From: Glandiceps talaboti
Lineage: Eukaryota; Hemichordata; Enteropneusta; Spengelidae
Direction: 5' to 3'
DNA length: 64,000 nucleotides
NCBI RefSeq assembly: GCF_964340395.1
Contig: NC_135551.1
Coordinates: 23,821,003 to 23,885,002 of the forward strand
Each line of letters begins with the position of its first letter. Positions within the stretch are counted from its first letter, which is position 1. The notes under the pieces are model-generated. The model searched no databases and had not been told where the DNA came from. It saw only the letters and a program-made list of their open reading frames with translations. This document shows positions 11,677 to 22,829 of this stretch, one piece after another. The translations under genes and the position numbers were made by a program.

Positions 11677-12924
11677 TGTGTGTGTACGTCAGTGTTTAAG
11701 TACTTATGTGTGTATTTATGTGGGTTCTCATTCACGATGAAAGCTTGGGAACATTTACACGTATCTAAACTTAAGACATGAAATGTCGTGAATACACGTC
11801 GACTCATTACACTTGTATTTTTTACTGTCTCTGCGTTTTAAGTGGACACTGTAATAAGCTTTATAAGCATTATCAGCTTTATAATATATTCTTAAATGTG
11901 CAAGTGTCATACGCATGTCTTAATCTAACTATCATGAAATTTGTCAGAGGGTAACTGAAGAATGTTAATACATACCTTCCCCTGTGCAAGCTGTTGAAGA
12001 AAAAAGAATTCCAGAGTTGTGAAACAATGGACATTGTTTAGGACCATTGCAAAACAAAACAATGTACTTTTAATATATTTCAGATGGACCCATTGGTCAT
12101 TTTAAGCATTTTGTTGCTTCTTTGGTGGCAATTTAGACTTTGAAATACATAGTGGCGTGTGTACGAGTAGTGCTCAATAATAGCGTAAAATATCAGAGCT
12201 AAACCAAAGACTATATTTAAGTTAGTTAGCCGAGAACGACAATCATAATTAGCTTATTTAGTGATGTAGGTAATATTGCAACTACATTATGGCATCAAAG
12301 AGGTGCTAGTCTCGGCGAACGCATAGTGTGCACTCAATGTATATACTATTGGCGGGTTCACGATAAAAAGAAAGAGCAACAGTATAGAGTGCCAGTTATG
12401 TCACATGTTTGTCGCCTGCAAATTTAAAGGGCAAGCACTAATTATATGCACAGACAAAAGTACAGACAAGAGACCTATACCATACATAATAACATGTAAT
12501 ACTGGTATACCTGTAAGATGGTTATGTTCCGAGTTTAGTACATGTAGACATGGCATACTGAAATGTATTGGTCATGATATACGTCTCCTTTCAATAACAA
12601 CTCTGTGGAGTAATTTCGGTGGGAAAGGATAAACGTCACCAGTGTTATCATCGTTTTTTAACGATGATAAAACTGGTGACATTTATCCTTTCCCACCTAA
12701 ATTACTTTTATTTCATGACATCTCTAACTGATAAAACAGAATAATAGTTTTAGTCGGGATTGTTGCTCTAGTTGGGATTTATTTATTTAAAAAGGAAAAA
12801 ACTTAATGAGTTTTACGAATAAAATATCTAATATTATGATAAGAAGAAATGACATACTCGTCCTTCTGCACTGTCCATACCCAGCCAATAACAGGACTGC
12901 TAACACAACAATGGACAGTTTCAT
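10671..12924 (-). CDS. SUEL-type (rhamnose-binding) lectin, copy 2, complete gene
   Basis: Predicted secreted lectin of 132 residues. Minus-strand coding exons are 12,924-12,858 (signal peptide, 22 codons plus 1 base; exon begins at 12,950), 11,990-11,976 (15-nt microexon), 11,546-11,277 (lectin domain) and 10,717-10,671 (tail, TAA). The three coding-region introns are phase 1 with GT-AG ends, and the sum is 399 nt. Domain: one SUEL lectin domain at about residues 29-118, with the family motifs ANYGR (53-57) and GDPC (102-105) and the usual eight Cys (34, 43, 63, 73, 86, 92, 105, 118). Extra Cys 24 (microexon) and 122 (last exon) flank the domain and could pair. Known family role is binding rhamnose or galactose in eggs, mucus and innate immunity; the ligand here is unknown. 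Transcription should start from the TATA promoter at 14.76 kb. Copy 3 differs at 7 of 90 domain residues. Confidence 0.88.
11629..11686. repeat. (TG)n microsatellite
   Basis: About 58 bp of TG repeats in the intron between the microexon and lectin exon of lectin copy 2. The equivalent position in copy 3 (about 17,665-17,720) has only scattered GTG, so the array expanded after duplication. Confidence 0.9.
12610..12705. repeat. Inverted repeat (hairpin) in lectin copy 2 intron
   Basis: Two arms of about 45 bp (GGTGGGAAAGGATAAACGTC...TTATCATCGTT and its near-perfect reverse complement) are separated by a few T. Copy 3 (about 18,685-18,730) has only one arm, so the palindrome arose by inverted duplication in copy 2. 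Confidence 0.85.
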
Positions 12925-12950
12925 TGTAATTCGTCAAGTAATCAAGTGGT

Positions 12951-14689
12951 CTGTAAGAAGAACTCAAATGGTTGGCATGTTTTTGATTGTTTGATTCTTG
13001 ACTTTGATGTTATTCAAAAACACAATACAAAGAAAATACTAAATACAATAGACGAATATAATAATATACAAATATACATACACCAATGACAAAGTGTATC
13101 ATTAAAATGTACACACACAAAAAAGAAAAGACCAACTACAAACCTTTTGTGAGTAACCAGCAATTGATGTTTAAACCCTGTTTTAAGCATATATATATGA
13201 TAAACGTTTTTTGAACGCCTTCACTTTTATCAATAAAATTGTTCTATTGAGGGGACCAGACTTTTAAAAGTTAGATTGTCCATTTGTGTATAAAATGACC
13301 TTTAAGATGTTTATACCACTGGGCAGGTTGCAAAGACTACGAAATGTAGTTACCTTTAAAAAAGAAATTGTTCTACATCCCATCTGCATTCAACTTATAG
13401 CAATTAAAATCAATATTACTATTAGTAAAGTCTGAGTAGTTGGTTGTTTATGGGTTGTGCTCTCTATGTACTGCGAATATGTGGCACTGACGAAGCATTC
13501 AAACGTCTTAGTTCTACATACGCGTTGATTTGTTGGTGGACGGCCACGCCCGTTTGTTTGGTTGGTTGGTTGGTTCAGTATTTCATGAGAATAGAACAAT
13601 GACGTTTTTCTTTTAAGTTTGAGCAAAATTTTAAATAAAATATAAAAGGATTGTCGGTTACACTAAGGATGCAATAACCATTCAAATATAAGTACTTGAT
13701 TGCATAACACAGTTAGTAACGTGATAACTCTTTTGCTGTAGGTCTAGCTCTATAAATTGATAGGTTAGGTATGGAATGCTAATAGTAAAACGTTATGTTT
13801 GAAAATTGCGAAGAGAAAAATGTGTAATTGCACATTTCAATGAAATCCTATTGTTAGAAAACCTTGTATAATTGCCCTTACTATCACACTGCTTTAATTT
13901 TATCTTAAGGTGAGTTACTTCGCAATCAGGCCATTTTAAGTTTCGTAAATTGTTGCAATAAAGTTCGTCAAATCGTAATTCAGTGGTCAGCGTACTGCGT
14001 AATCAACTGTTTATTTTCACTGCAATCCGAAAAAGCAATACTTTTTTTGTACACGTAAAAAAGAAAGACACATACAACTGTTTCAGTACCGTAATTGTAC
14101 GAAGTTAAATGATTTAATACAAGGACATGCACGTAATAAAACTACATACATGTACCCAGGACTTAACTGTTGTGGTCATATCAGAAGAGGTATCTCACTA
14201 CAATGTCTTTTTTGGGAGGTAGGGGATGTCCAAGCCGAAGCTCAACGTTTATCAATGGAAAGGAAAGTATATGAATGTTGATATTAAAATACATGAAAGA
14301 TCATATTCTAAATGTCGGTCAATGTCAAGGGATATTCGTCAGTTCAATGCAAACAGTGCAACGTTATGTGATTAGCTAAGCTTTACTACAAAGGAGGATA
14401 GGTGCATATGGAAAGAAATGCAATTACCAACATACGTATGCTATACGGATTGGGATATAAAATACAACTATATATCGAAATTCCTTTCTATTCTGTTCTC
14501 TTTGAAGAGTAACTGTCACCTGTATGAAATCTTACTAATAATTTTAAAACATTTTCTTCAGAAGAAACACAATCCAAAATAAACATTTTTAGGAAATTAA
14601 ATATAATTGTTATTCTTGTTAATTTGTTATCGTTTGATGTTCCTCTCAAATATAGATATAAATAGTGGACGCTGTAGAGGTACACTTAC
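12951..14689 (-). other. 5'UTR intron of lectin copy 2
   Basis: No exon or unrelated gene is visible. Parts align with the matching intron of copy 3 (from 18,900 and again from 21,226) and with 1,060-1,545 upstream of copy 1. Confidence 0.6.
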
Positions 14690-14765
14690 CTTTCGATGTA
14701 AAATAACGATCAGGTGTACCTCAGCTAGTCTGCTGATAGTTGGCATGGAATGCTGCTATTTTATA
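14690..14765 (-). promoter_or_regulatory. TATA promoter and non-coding first exon of lectin copy 2
   Basis: On the minus strand TATAAAAT (14,765-14,758) is followed about 30 bp later by a likely start near 14,735. A first exon then ends GAAAG at 14,690 before the donor GTAAGTG. It should splice to 12,950, giving a 5'UTR intron of 1.7 kb just before the ATG exon. An octamer ATGCAAAT lies 17-24 bp upstream of the TATA box (14,789-14,782). The block is repeated upstream of copy 3 at 21,842-21,941, including the octamer, which supports a conserved promoter. The exact start site is inferred. Confidence 0.7.
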
Positions 14766-15035
14766 GACCCCGGATTAACTCATTTGCATTCATCTTGACA
14801 TCGTTCGATTATTTTTTGTCACTTCTCGTCAAGTACAATGTTTTACTGGTATCAAAATGTATTTTGGGTAATTCCGCTTGTTGTTACATAAAAAATTGTT
14901 ACGCCATTAAAACAGTGGATGATTATTTTTTCGGGTGTAAAGTCGATTTAAACAAGCTAGAAAAGCCAAGACTGGCCTTATATTAAACACACCTTAATAA
15001 GCTAGTTGAAAGTTTGCGATGTCTTGATATATATC

Positions 15036-15368
15036 TTATTTGCCAAATACCGTACCATATCTTGCTGCGAAAGGTCATTAGTCAGTTATACCGGAAAAAT
15101 GACCTCGAGTAGAAAGATGTTGAACAGTATTTGGCAAATAACACACTTATACGTCACCTGCGACTACGAATTCATTTTTGAATGTCTAAAAATGCTGTTT
15201 CATTTCAAAATAAAATCACTTCCGCGTTATAATGTTACTGAAGAGTAGTATCACGCGCCTATCTGATGACTGCAATGCGGTTGTTTACATCTCAGCCTTG
15301 ACTTTACCATCCAATCAGAGTGCGCGTTGCGCTGTAGTATGACGTAATGTTTACTATTTGCATATCAC
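15036..15368 (-). mobile_element. Short dispersed element with internal hairpin, copy 1
   Basis: About 333 bp, matched in inverted orientation by 61,685-62,011. One end carries TTATTTGCCAAATACCGT and, about 90 bp inward, its inverse ACAGTATTTGGCAAATAA. The other end is GTTTACTATTTGCATATCAC. No ORF. It lies about 270 bp upstream of the TATA box of lectin copy 2 and is absent from the same place upstream of copy 3 (about 22,135), so it inserted after the duplication or was lost there. MITE-like; the superfamily is not assigned. Confidence 0.7.
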
Positions 15369-15604
15369 ACTATGTGTATTCAAACTTATAACCTTCAGGT
15401 GGAAAATGAGTGCGTTTTGAAATGTTCGTGATATGCTTTGTTCTTACGCAAAAATTGCAAAAGGCAAATCAAGGCGAATCATACAATGGCCTGACCTGGT
15501 CTGTACCCGTGTTTTGTACTGACCGATATTATACAGATTATGTCTTAATAGGTACTCCTCAGCTAAAAGACGATATATGTATTATACTACAAACGAACTG
15601 ATGA

Positions 15605-15905
15605 TTTACTTATCTAATGGACACCGCTTCAAATAAAATGAAACATAATTCAAATATAAATTAAAACCAATATTAAATTGTTCTACATGAAATAGACAGA
15701 ATGGTATAAATGATAGGGATATGACATTTGACCTAATCTCAGATAACCCGAATGTGATTTGGTCATTGTTGACTTGCTTGTCAACTTGTATATATTTTAA
15801 ATATTCAGTCGATAAATATCCATAAATATTTACAATTGCGGGTTACAATTGTCATGACTTGATGTCACCGTTTATTTTTAAGAAGGGTAGGTAGTTGTTC
15901 GAATG
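15605..15905 (+). repeat. Dispersed 300-bp repeat, copy 1
   Basis: It aligns with 24,823-25,095 along its length (TTAAATTGTTCTACATGAAATAGACA, GATATGACATTTGACCTAATCTC, CAACTTGTATATATTT). No ORF. It is preceded by a single unit of the minisatellite seen at 9.1 and 23.3 kb, as is the other copy's neighbourhood, so the two may be parts of one larger repeat. Confidence 0.7.
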
Positions 15906-15906
15906 T

Positions 15907-16027
15907 ATATATATATATATATATATATAGTTTTGGTAGTACTGGAAAGAGTTCCAGTACTAGCAAAACTATTACGCTCTGCCACTGCGGTATAGAGCAC
16001 TGTCTTAGCAGATTGATACTCACCGAG

Positions 16028-16110
<83 letters not shown>
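15907..16110 (+). mobile_element. TA-embedded inverted-repeat element, short copy
   Basis: Between two TA arrays (15,907-15,928 and 16,029-16,110) lies a 44-nt hairpin (TAGTTTTGGTAGTACTGGAA, loop AGAG, near-perfect return arm with one mismatch). It is followed by TTACGCTCTGCCACTGCGGTATAGAGCACTGTCTTA...CACCGAGT. The same sequence flanks the long copy at 32,533-32,740; this copy lacks the central hammerhead-like part. Insertion into TA arrays and a structured non-coding end are reminiscent of Penelope-like elements, which is inference. Confidence 0.6.
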
Positions 16111-16111
<1 letters not shown>

Positions 16112-16262
16112 AGTAGGCGAGAATTTGTAGTCCGCGGAATATACGATAATTGTTTTTTTAAAAGTTGTTTTTCAATAATTTTGGATCAAATTTTATAATA
16201 ACTGCAAAGGACTTATTTTTCATCGCAGACAGACAGACACAGAGAGACAAACGGATGTACGG

Positions 16263-16314
16263 ACAGACATACATACATACATACATACATACATACATAC
16301 ATACATACATACAT

Positions 16315-16371
<57 letters not shown>

Positions 16372-16396
16372 TAGACAGACAGACAGACAGACAGAC
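16263..16396. repeat. (ATAC)n / (CAGA)n microsatellite
   Basis: ATAC units pass into CAGA units. Its right edge is the border of the duplicated lectin block, as at 10,350. Confidence 0.9.
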
Positions 16397-16738
16397 AACA
16401 CCACAATTCGAGATGTGTCAGCAGAGATACGCCAGTACCACATTACACATTATAATTATTTGCAATATAGGTAACTCAACACATGGTGCAGCATAACATG
16501 ACAAAGATTAATTTATCACTTTTAGAGGTGAAACAAATCAACACTTGGCACAACACGTTCTTTAATATGCTGATCAACGTAGTTTATTTATTTGCTCGAT
16601 ATTTCAGGATAATACAAGATAAACCACCACCTCCCAAAATACACTACAACGATAAATAGTTTCCTAAAGCAAATATATGTAGCGAACGTTGTGAGAACGG
16701 GTTCTCAATATTTACTCTTTTATTGTGCCATCAGTCGT

Positions 16739-18867
16739 CTAACATTTTGATATGCCTGAAATTAAAAAAATAGAACGACATAAACTGTGTCCATCTACTT
16801 TATACTTGATCGTTAATAAATCAGACATAGTTTTTTTGAAAGTATTACAATCTAAGAGAAATAATTGTAACCTCACACATTCTTTATTTTGTTTCGGGTT
16901 TGGGGGAGGGGTGCTCCTATTTCTTTCAGATTGGGGTGTGGGGCCAAAGTTCAAATCGTCTACCCATGTATAATCCAAACATGGCTAGAGATTTTTCATG
17001 GAAAATCATTCTGATGAACTTCATTCTGATTCTGTGAAGTTATTTAAAAAAAAACATGGAGATGTTTACCATGCTATCGACCCTATGATCAGGAAATTTT
17101 CAGATGAAAAGTTGACCCCTGTCTTAGTAAACAGGTAACCCATTTGAACAGGATATGGAATGCATCCTTTTCTTTTCTTTGGGGTTGCACCTGTTTGTTT
17201 ATTCCTTTTCTTCAATTGTTCCTCCTCGTTCATATATCAGTCTGGGCAAGTTAGTATCGAACAGAGCCTCAAATATGCATCAACATATTATATCTCAATG
17301 TAGAAAAAGAAATTACACTTACAGTGATAGGTTACCTCCAGGTATTTTGGAATTAAGAAGCATGGATCACCAAATTCACCATTGGATGCTGTAAGGGCAC
17401 AATGTTCTTTCCCGTCACAAGTGTTTTTCACCTTGTCAAAGCTGGAGCCTACTCCACAATTAGTGGTAAAGACAAGGAAAGCTGGGCAAATCGAAGTGCT
17501 GTGTCTTCCATAGTTGGCGGAAACAACTTCTATTGCTCCTCCAGTACAGTCCAATGACAACTGGTGATTCTCACATGCGTAGACGAACCTATCTATGAGA
17601 ACAAAGATTTACTTGATTGTGTTATCTTGATTTGTAACACGGATTTTATAGGCAGCGGGTTGGGGTCGGAGTGTGTGAGAGTGAATGGGTGAGTAGGCTG
17701 GTAGGAGTGCGTACGTGCGTGTGTACTTGTATGGTTTCTTATTTAAGATGAAGGCTTGACAACATGTACACGTATCTAAACTTAAGACATGAAAGTCGCG
17801 TATACATGACTAAATGTTATGTTTACTTCTGCGTTTTAATTGGATATTGTAGTGCACTGTAACAAGTAGTGTTGTATTCTAACTATATTTTCTGACTCTA
17901 CATTCATAAATGTCTAAGTGCCATACACATGTAATATAACTATCATGAAATATGTCAGACGGTTACTTGAAATTTAGAAAAAAAAGTTAATACCTACCTT
18001 GCCCTGTGCAAGCTGTTGAAGAAAAAGAAAGCCAGAATTGTGAAACAATGGACATTGTTTAGGACCAAATACAAAACAGTGTAGTTCAATATTTTTCAGA
18101 TGGACCCATTGGTCATCATTGCAGCATTTTGTTTTTACTTTGGTGGCAATTTAGACTTTGAAATACAGAGTGGCGTGTGTACGAGTAGTTCTCAATGGAT
18201 AGCGTAAGATATCAGAGCTAAACCAAAGACTATATTTGAATGAGTTAGCCGAAAACTACAATCAGTTAGCTAGCAGAGAACGACAATCATAATTAGCTTA
18301 GGTTATGTAGGTAATATGGCAACTACATTACGGCATCAACGAGGTGCTAGTCTCGGCGAACGCCAAGTGCAATGTATATACTATGGGCGAGTTCAAGATC
18401 AAAACGGTTTGCAATCCGCTAGGTAGAAGGAATTATGTTGCAATGTTTACTACAAAGAGCAACACATGGAGTGCCAGTTATGTCACTTTTTGTTGCCTGC
18501 AAAGAGCAAATACTCATTATATGCACAGACAAAAGTATAGGACAAGTGACCTATGCCATAATAACATGTAATACTGGCATGCCTGAAAGATAGATATTTG
18601 CTCGAGTTTAGTACATGTAGGCATGGCAGACTGAAATGTAATGGCCATGATGTGCGTCTCATTTCAATAACAACTCTGTGGACTAATTTTGAAGGGAAAT
18701 GATAAACTTCACCAGTTTATCATCGTTAAATAACATTTGTATTTCATGACAGCTCTTATTGATAAAACAGCATATAGTTCTAGTCGGGATCGTCGATAAA
18801 ATATCTATCTGCACTGCCCATACCCTGCCAATAACAGGACTGTTAACACAACAATGGATAGTTTCTT
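16739..18867 (-). pseudogene. SUEL lectin copy 3, damaged at its 5' end
   Basis: Minus-strand parts equivalent to copy 2: signal exon remnant 18,867 down to about 18,800, microexon 18,012-17,998 (C-T-G-Q), lectin exon 17,592-17,323 (270 nt, intact, with YGR and DPC), and tail exon 16,755-16,739 (ISKC then TAG, nine residues shorter than copy 2). The lectin exon and its splice sites are undamaged. The signal exon is broken: the start ATG is AAG (18,867-18,865), TAG follows the codons for Q-C-R, and the GTATG donor is gone. The TATA box of its promoter (21,916-21,909) reads TTTAAAAA, and a LINE with a nested MITE separates promoter from gene. An AATAAA lies just after the stop (16,723-16,718). 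Most likely a recent pseudogene. Use of another first exon cannot be excluded, because the lectin exon shows no disabling change. Confidence 0.8.
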
Positions 18868-18996
18868 TGTAAGTCTCCAAGTACTCAAATAGTCTGAAAG
18901 AAGAACGCAAATGCTTGAAATGTTTTTGATTTTTTGATTCTTGAATTCGATTTTATTCAAAATTACAATAAAAAGAAAATACTCAATATAGTACAC

Positions 18997-21225
18997 GATT
19001 CAATTCAATTCAATTCAATTCAATTCAATTCAATTCAACACCTTTATTTTCCATTGAATTGAAAAATATAATGGACAATTTCCTTCTGGCATCTCAGAAA
19101 TCCCGATACAAATAAAACAGCTATCACAGACAACACACATCAAAACAGACAAGTTTGTAATACTACTACGTAGATCTATAAATAAATGCAAGACTAAAGT
19201 CCTATTACAGTTATTACAATTCAGTGAATCCACAGTTTAAAATGGAAATTGAAGATGGAATGAAAGACATTTTGTTGCAATTTTGTCCTTGCAAGTTGAA
19301 ATTTGAGTCGCCGACCTGACGGTAGAGTTTGAGTTTGAGTTGAGTCTGAGAATTTAGTGAGTGTGATTGATCCTTGACAATTTGAATAGCTCGTTGCAGT
19401 GACAAATGGTAGAATTCGGATAGTTGTTTCTGCTTTGAACAAATAATCCTTCCCACCTGGCTGACGACACGCGTCAAATTTGTCCTGTCTTTAACAGAGA
19501 AGATTTCTATACCTGTATATAAAACGCTTTCGATTACGCGTAAACAAATAATTGTGTGGTTTCGATTACATTCAAGTTTAAAATAGGTGGGGTAGGAAAT
19601 TTTTTTATATGATTTTTTAATTTTATTTTTCATATGTGAGTGTCTAGTTCAGGTACTTATGTTTTCTGCTGATTTCTGTATGGTCTCTGTGTTACTGGCT
19701 TCTTCTCATCAGATGTACAGACATTACAGATTGGAAGAACAGTTTCATATTGTCTTTTTCAGTTGATGTCAGTTTCCGCATCCATTATTTCTTGCGAGAC
19801 GGTTTTCTTATTTTTTTCTCGAATATGTAAAAAAAGGTTTAGGGTCGGCGTGAAAAACTAGGTGGGGTCGGGTAACCGGAACCAAACAACTTTTTTATTT
19901 GGCCTTACTGAGCGATACACTGATGCTAAAATATCGTTATTGACGCTAACACTATTGGGATTGCGAAACAGATGGAGGCGTTGTTGTTCTTTCTTAAAAA
20001 GGTAATCTACAAAATGTGTCAAACTTAGACTGGAAGTTAGAATGGTATTTAATAATATGTATTTTCTCCGCGTCATCTCAGTTTATGGTGAGAGATCGAC
20101 AAAGGGATGTGTCTTGTTTCCGTCCCCTGATCATGCACATCTCCTTCGTTTTCCTAACATTGTGTTCAAGGAAACTCAGGATATTAGATTATTCACATAT
20201 AGAAAATATTGACCAAGTGAAATTTCACCTTTTAAGCGGGCGACCAGCGCCATATCACCTGCAAATTTCATTAAGGTAAGAATTCGTTCGTGTACACAGA
20301 TAAAACGACGGGGGACAAGATGCATCACTGAGGAGCACCCTTATTTGGCACAAATTCGTTGGAGAAATGACCTTGCACACTAAATTATAACGCGCTGGGG
20401 CCGATCGCTTGAGAACGCTTTGATCCAGGGTATTAACGTGTTGGTGTGCAAAGCAAGTAAACGTTTCAACAGTATATGTGGTTGAATGGTATTAAAGCAG
20501 GAGAGACATCATAAAGAGAAACCGAACAGAAGTGTCAGAACAATCTAAATGGCGTGAAACAAAGTTAAAAAGTGTCAAGGTTGCATCTTCCACCCCACCC
20601 CCTTTTGGCCTCATATGCAAATTGTAAAGGATCCATATGAGATTGTTAAAAACAATTCTCTCAATGCATTCACAAAGAATTGAAGTCAGGGTTATAGGTC
20701 TAAAATCGTTCATTATCTTTGCACCTGGTTTCTTTGGGATAGGTGTAACGATACTTTCCACACGCGGGGAATAAAATGTACATTTAAAAACAATTGGAAA
20801 AGACGAGTAAACAATTAAAAGTCCTAACTGGTTCGCACATTCTTTCAAAATTCTACCCTTCAGACCATCAGGTCTGGGGCCTTACGGGGATTAACTCTGG
20901 AAAAAAACTCTGACAAAATTATCTGTTTCGACAAGAACTGACATAACTCATTGCATTCCGTTTTAAAATTTCTGACGTCAAACCGTGCATAGAAAGTATT
21001 TAGTTCGTTGGCAAAAGAAGTAGGATAATTAAATTGAACGCTTTAATTTATTGCTTCTGTTTCCTTCCCATCATAACGTTTAACCCACTAAATGCTTCCA
21101 GAGCATTACCACCTCTGAATTTCTCCTCAACCTTGTTTTTGTACTAAAGTTTTGCAGTTTTAGCCTTACTCTTAAATTCCCTTTCTAGTTGACTAACCAT
21201 CTGCATGTCTCCTTGCAAAAATGCG
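18997..21225 (-). pseudogene. 5'-truncated LINE (RT and C-terminus) inserted in lectin copy 3
   Basis: Reading on the minus strand from 21,225: ANELNTFYARFDV, then NPRKAPGPDG near 20,870, the RT segment IVTPIPKKPGAKIMNDFRPI near 20,740, later RT remnants, then near 19,500-19,220 the C-terminal block (VGRIICSKQKQLSEFYH, IVKDQSHSLN, LPSGRR, SFIPSSI). It ends in a (TTGAA)n tail at 19,037-19,000. Frameshifts and stops are present. Sequence on both sides matches uninterrupted intron of lectin copy 2 (about 13,040-13,060), so the element inserted after the lectin duplication. The C-terminus resembles CR1/L2/Rex-type LINEs (family knowledge). A MITE interrupts it at 19,537-19,905. Confidence 0.85.
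19537..19905 (+). mobile_element. PIF/Harbinger-like MITE, complete, nested in LINE
   Basis: A 369-bp element with terminal inverted repeats (left CGCGTAAACAAATAATTGTG, right inverse GGCCAAATAAAAAAGTTGTT, both leading into TGGTT-CG-TTAC). It is flanked by TTA direct repeats at 19,534-19,536 and 19,906-19,908. TWA duplications are typical of PIF/Harbinger. Removing the element with one TTA rejoins the LINE frame as SVYRSVIESVLYTG, independent proof of the boundaries. No ORF, so it would need a transposase in trans. Confidence 0.85.
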
Positions 21226-21841
21226 ACCTATTCATGATTTGGATAATTATACAAATGTACATATACACAATGACAAACACAACAATGAAAGGACTAACTA
21301 TAAATCGTGTGTGAACAACTAACAATTGATGTTTAAAGTTGGCGAATGGCGAAAACAAGTCATTTCCATATGGGTAAACAATGTTTAAAAGCCTCGTATA
21401 GCGATTTTTAAAAAAAGGCATGTTTGAAGAGATCTAGATTAACTCTGTGGCAGGGGTAGTCTAAAATATCGTTTGATCTTAGGCATCTATAGCTAGGCCC
21501 GACATATAGAAACTACATTTCGCAAAAATATCTGGACAAATAGCTTTACAATTCACACACTTGTAGGCAAAATACTGGTCAGATTCATACACAAAACCCT
21601 GTTTTAAGCATATATATTGGATAAACGTTTTCTGAAGTTGTTCACTTTTATCAATTAGATAGTTCTAATGAGGGGAAGAGACTTTTTAAAAGTTAGATTG
21701 TTCATGGGTATAAAATGACCTTTGAGATGTTTATACCACTGGGTAGGTTGCAAAGACTTACTACAATGCGTAGTTACCTATCTTTTGATGTTTCGATCAC
21801 AATATAGATAGAAATAGTGGACGCTGTAGAGGTATACTTAC

Positions 21842-21941
21842 CTTTCGATGTAAAATAACGATTAGGTGTACCTCAGCTATTCTGCTGATAGTTGGCATGG
21901 AATGTTGCTTTTTTAAAGACCCCGGATCAACTCATTTGCAT
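21842..21941 (-). promoter_or_regulatory. Decayed promoter and first exon of lectin copy 3
   Basis: It aligns with the copy 2 promoter: octamer ATGCAAAT at 21,941-21,934 kept, first-exon donor GAAAG|GTAAGT at 21,842 kept, but the TATA box changed from TATAAAAT to TTTAAAAA (21,916-21,909). This agrees with loss of function of copy 3. Confidence 0.65.
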
Positions 21942-22191
21942 TCATATTCACATCCTTTGTTTATTCTTTGTTTATTCTACTGGTATCAAATTTATTTTGG
22001 TAATTCAGCTTGTTGGTACGTTGGCCATTGAAAAGCGGATGAATTTTTCCCGGGTGTAAAGTCGATTTAAACGAGCTAGAAAGCCAAGACTGGCCTTATA
22101 TTACACACACCTTAATAAGCTAGTTAAAAGTTTGCGATATCCCAATATAGCATATTCAACTTGGTTACTGCGCAGAATGTCTTCAGTTTAG

Positions 22192-22585
22192 GGACGCTTG
22201 GACAATGTCATACAAGCTCAATAAACGTTCGTTTATGACAAGACACCCTACCCTCTCCCATGAACGATCGTTCACAAGAGCGATATCGACACGTCATTTT
22301 TATATGATATCAGAACGGTAACTACGATCCATGCAGTGTAAAAAAACATATTAAAAACATTAAGATATTAGCGGAAGCATAATAGTTTATATCAAGTTTT
22401 TAGCAGTCAATTTTAATAAACTTATCAACATCTCAGAAATACACAAGTAGTTGAAGGTGTGAAAGTTTTCTAAATTTGGTTATAAGTGCGAAAACGAAGT
22501 TGAGCAATAACATTGACGCCAGACACCCCTCCCCCTAAACGAACAAAGTTCGTTCATTGAGTTGTGTGACATCGTTCTAGCGTCT
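22192..22585 (+). mobile_element. TIR element family 2, copy 1
   Basis: About 393 bp with inverted ends: GGACGCTTGGACAATGTCAT at the left and, reversed at the right, GACGCTAGAACGATGTCACA. Just inside both ends are pyrimidine runs (CCCTACCCTCTCCC and CCCCTCCCCCT) next to CGTTCGTT-type motifs. The body matches 36,583-36,940 in inverted orientation (for example TTGACGCCAG and its inverse). No ORF. Confidence 0.7.
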
Positions 22586-22762
22586 CTTACAGGCCAGACC
22601 AAGAAAAACAAATCTATGGAGCATGCTTATTTAAAAATATGGTTTGTTAAGAGATAATGCGACAGGGCACAGATCCACAAGGCAATGTAACACAGTTCAC
22701 ACTTGTAAAATAACAGAAAGCAAAGAAAGAAAATGACAGAACAAGGGTAAGGGCGATAATTA

Positions 22763-22829
22763 ACATAACATAACATAACATAACATAACATAACATAACA
22801 TAACATAACACAACCTAACATAACATAAC
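22763..22829. repeat. (ACATA)n pentanucleotide microsatellite
   Basis: About 13 units of ACATA with two variant units near the right end. It is not a telomeric repeat. Confidence 0.9.

Noticed and set aside
22763-22829. Telomere-like repeat
   Set aside because: The unit is ACATA, not TTAGGG; an ordinary microsatellite.
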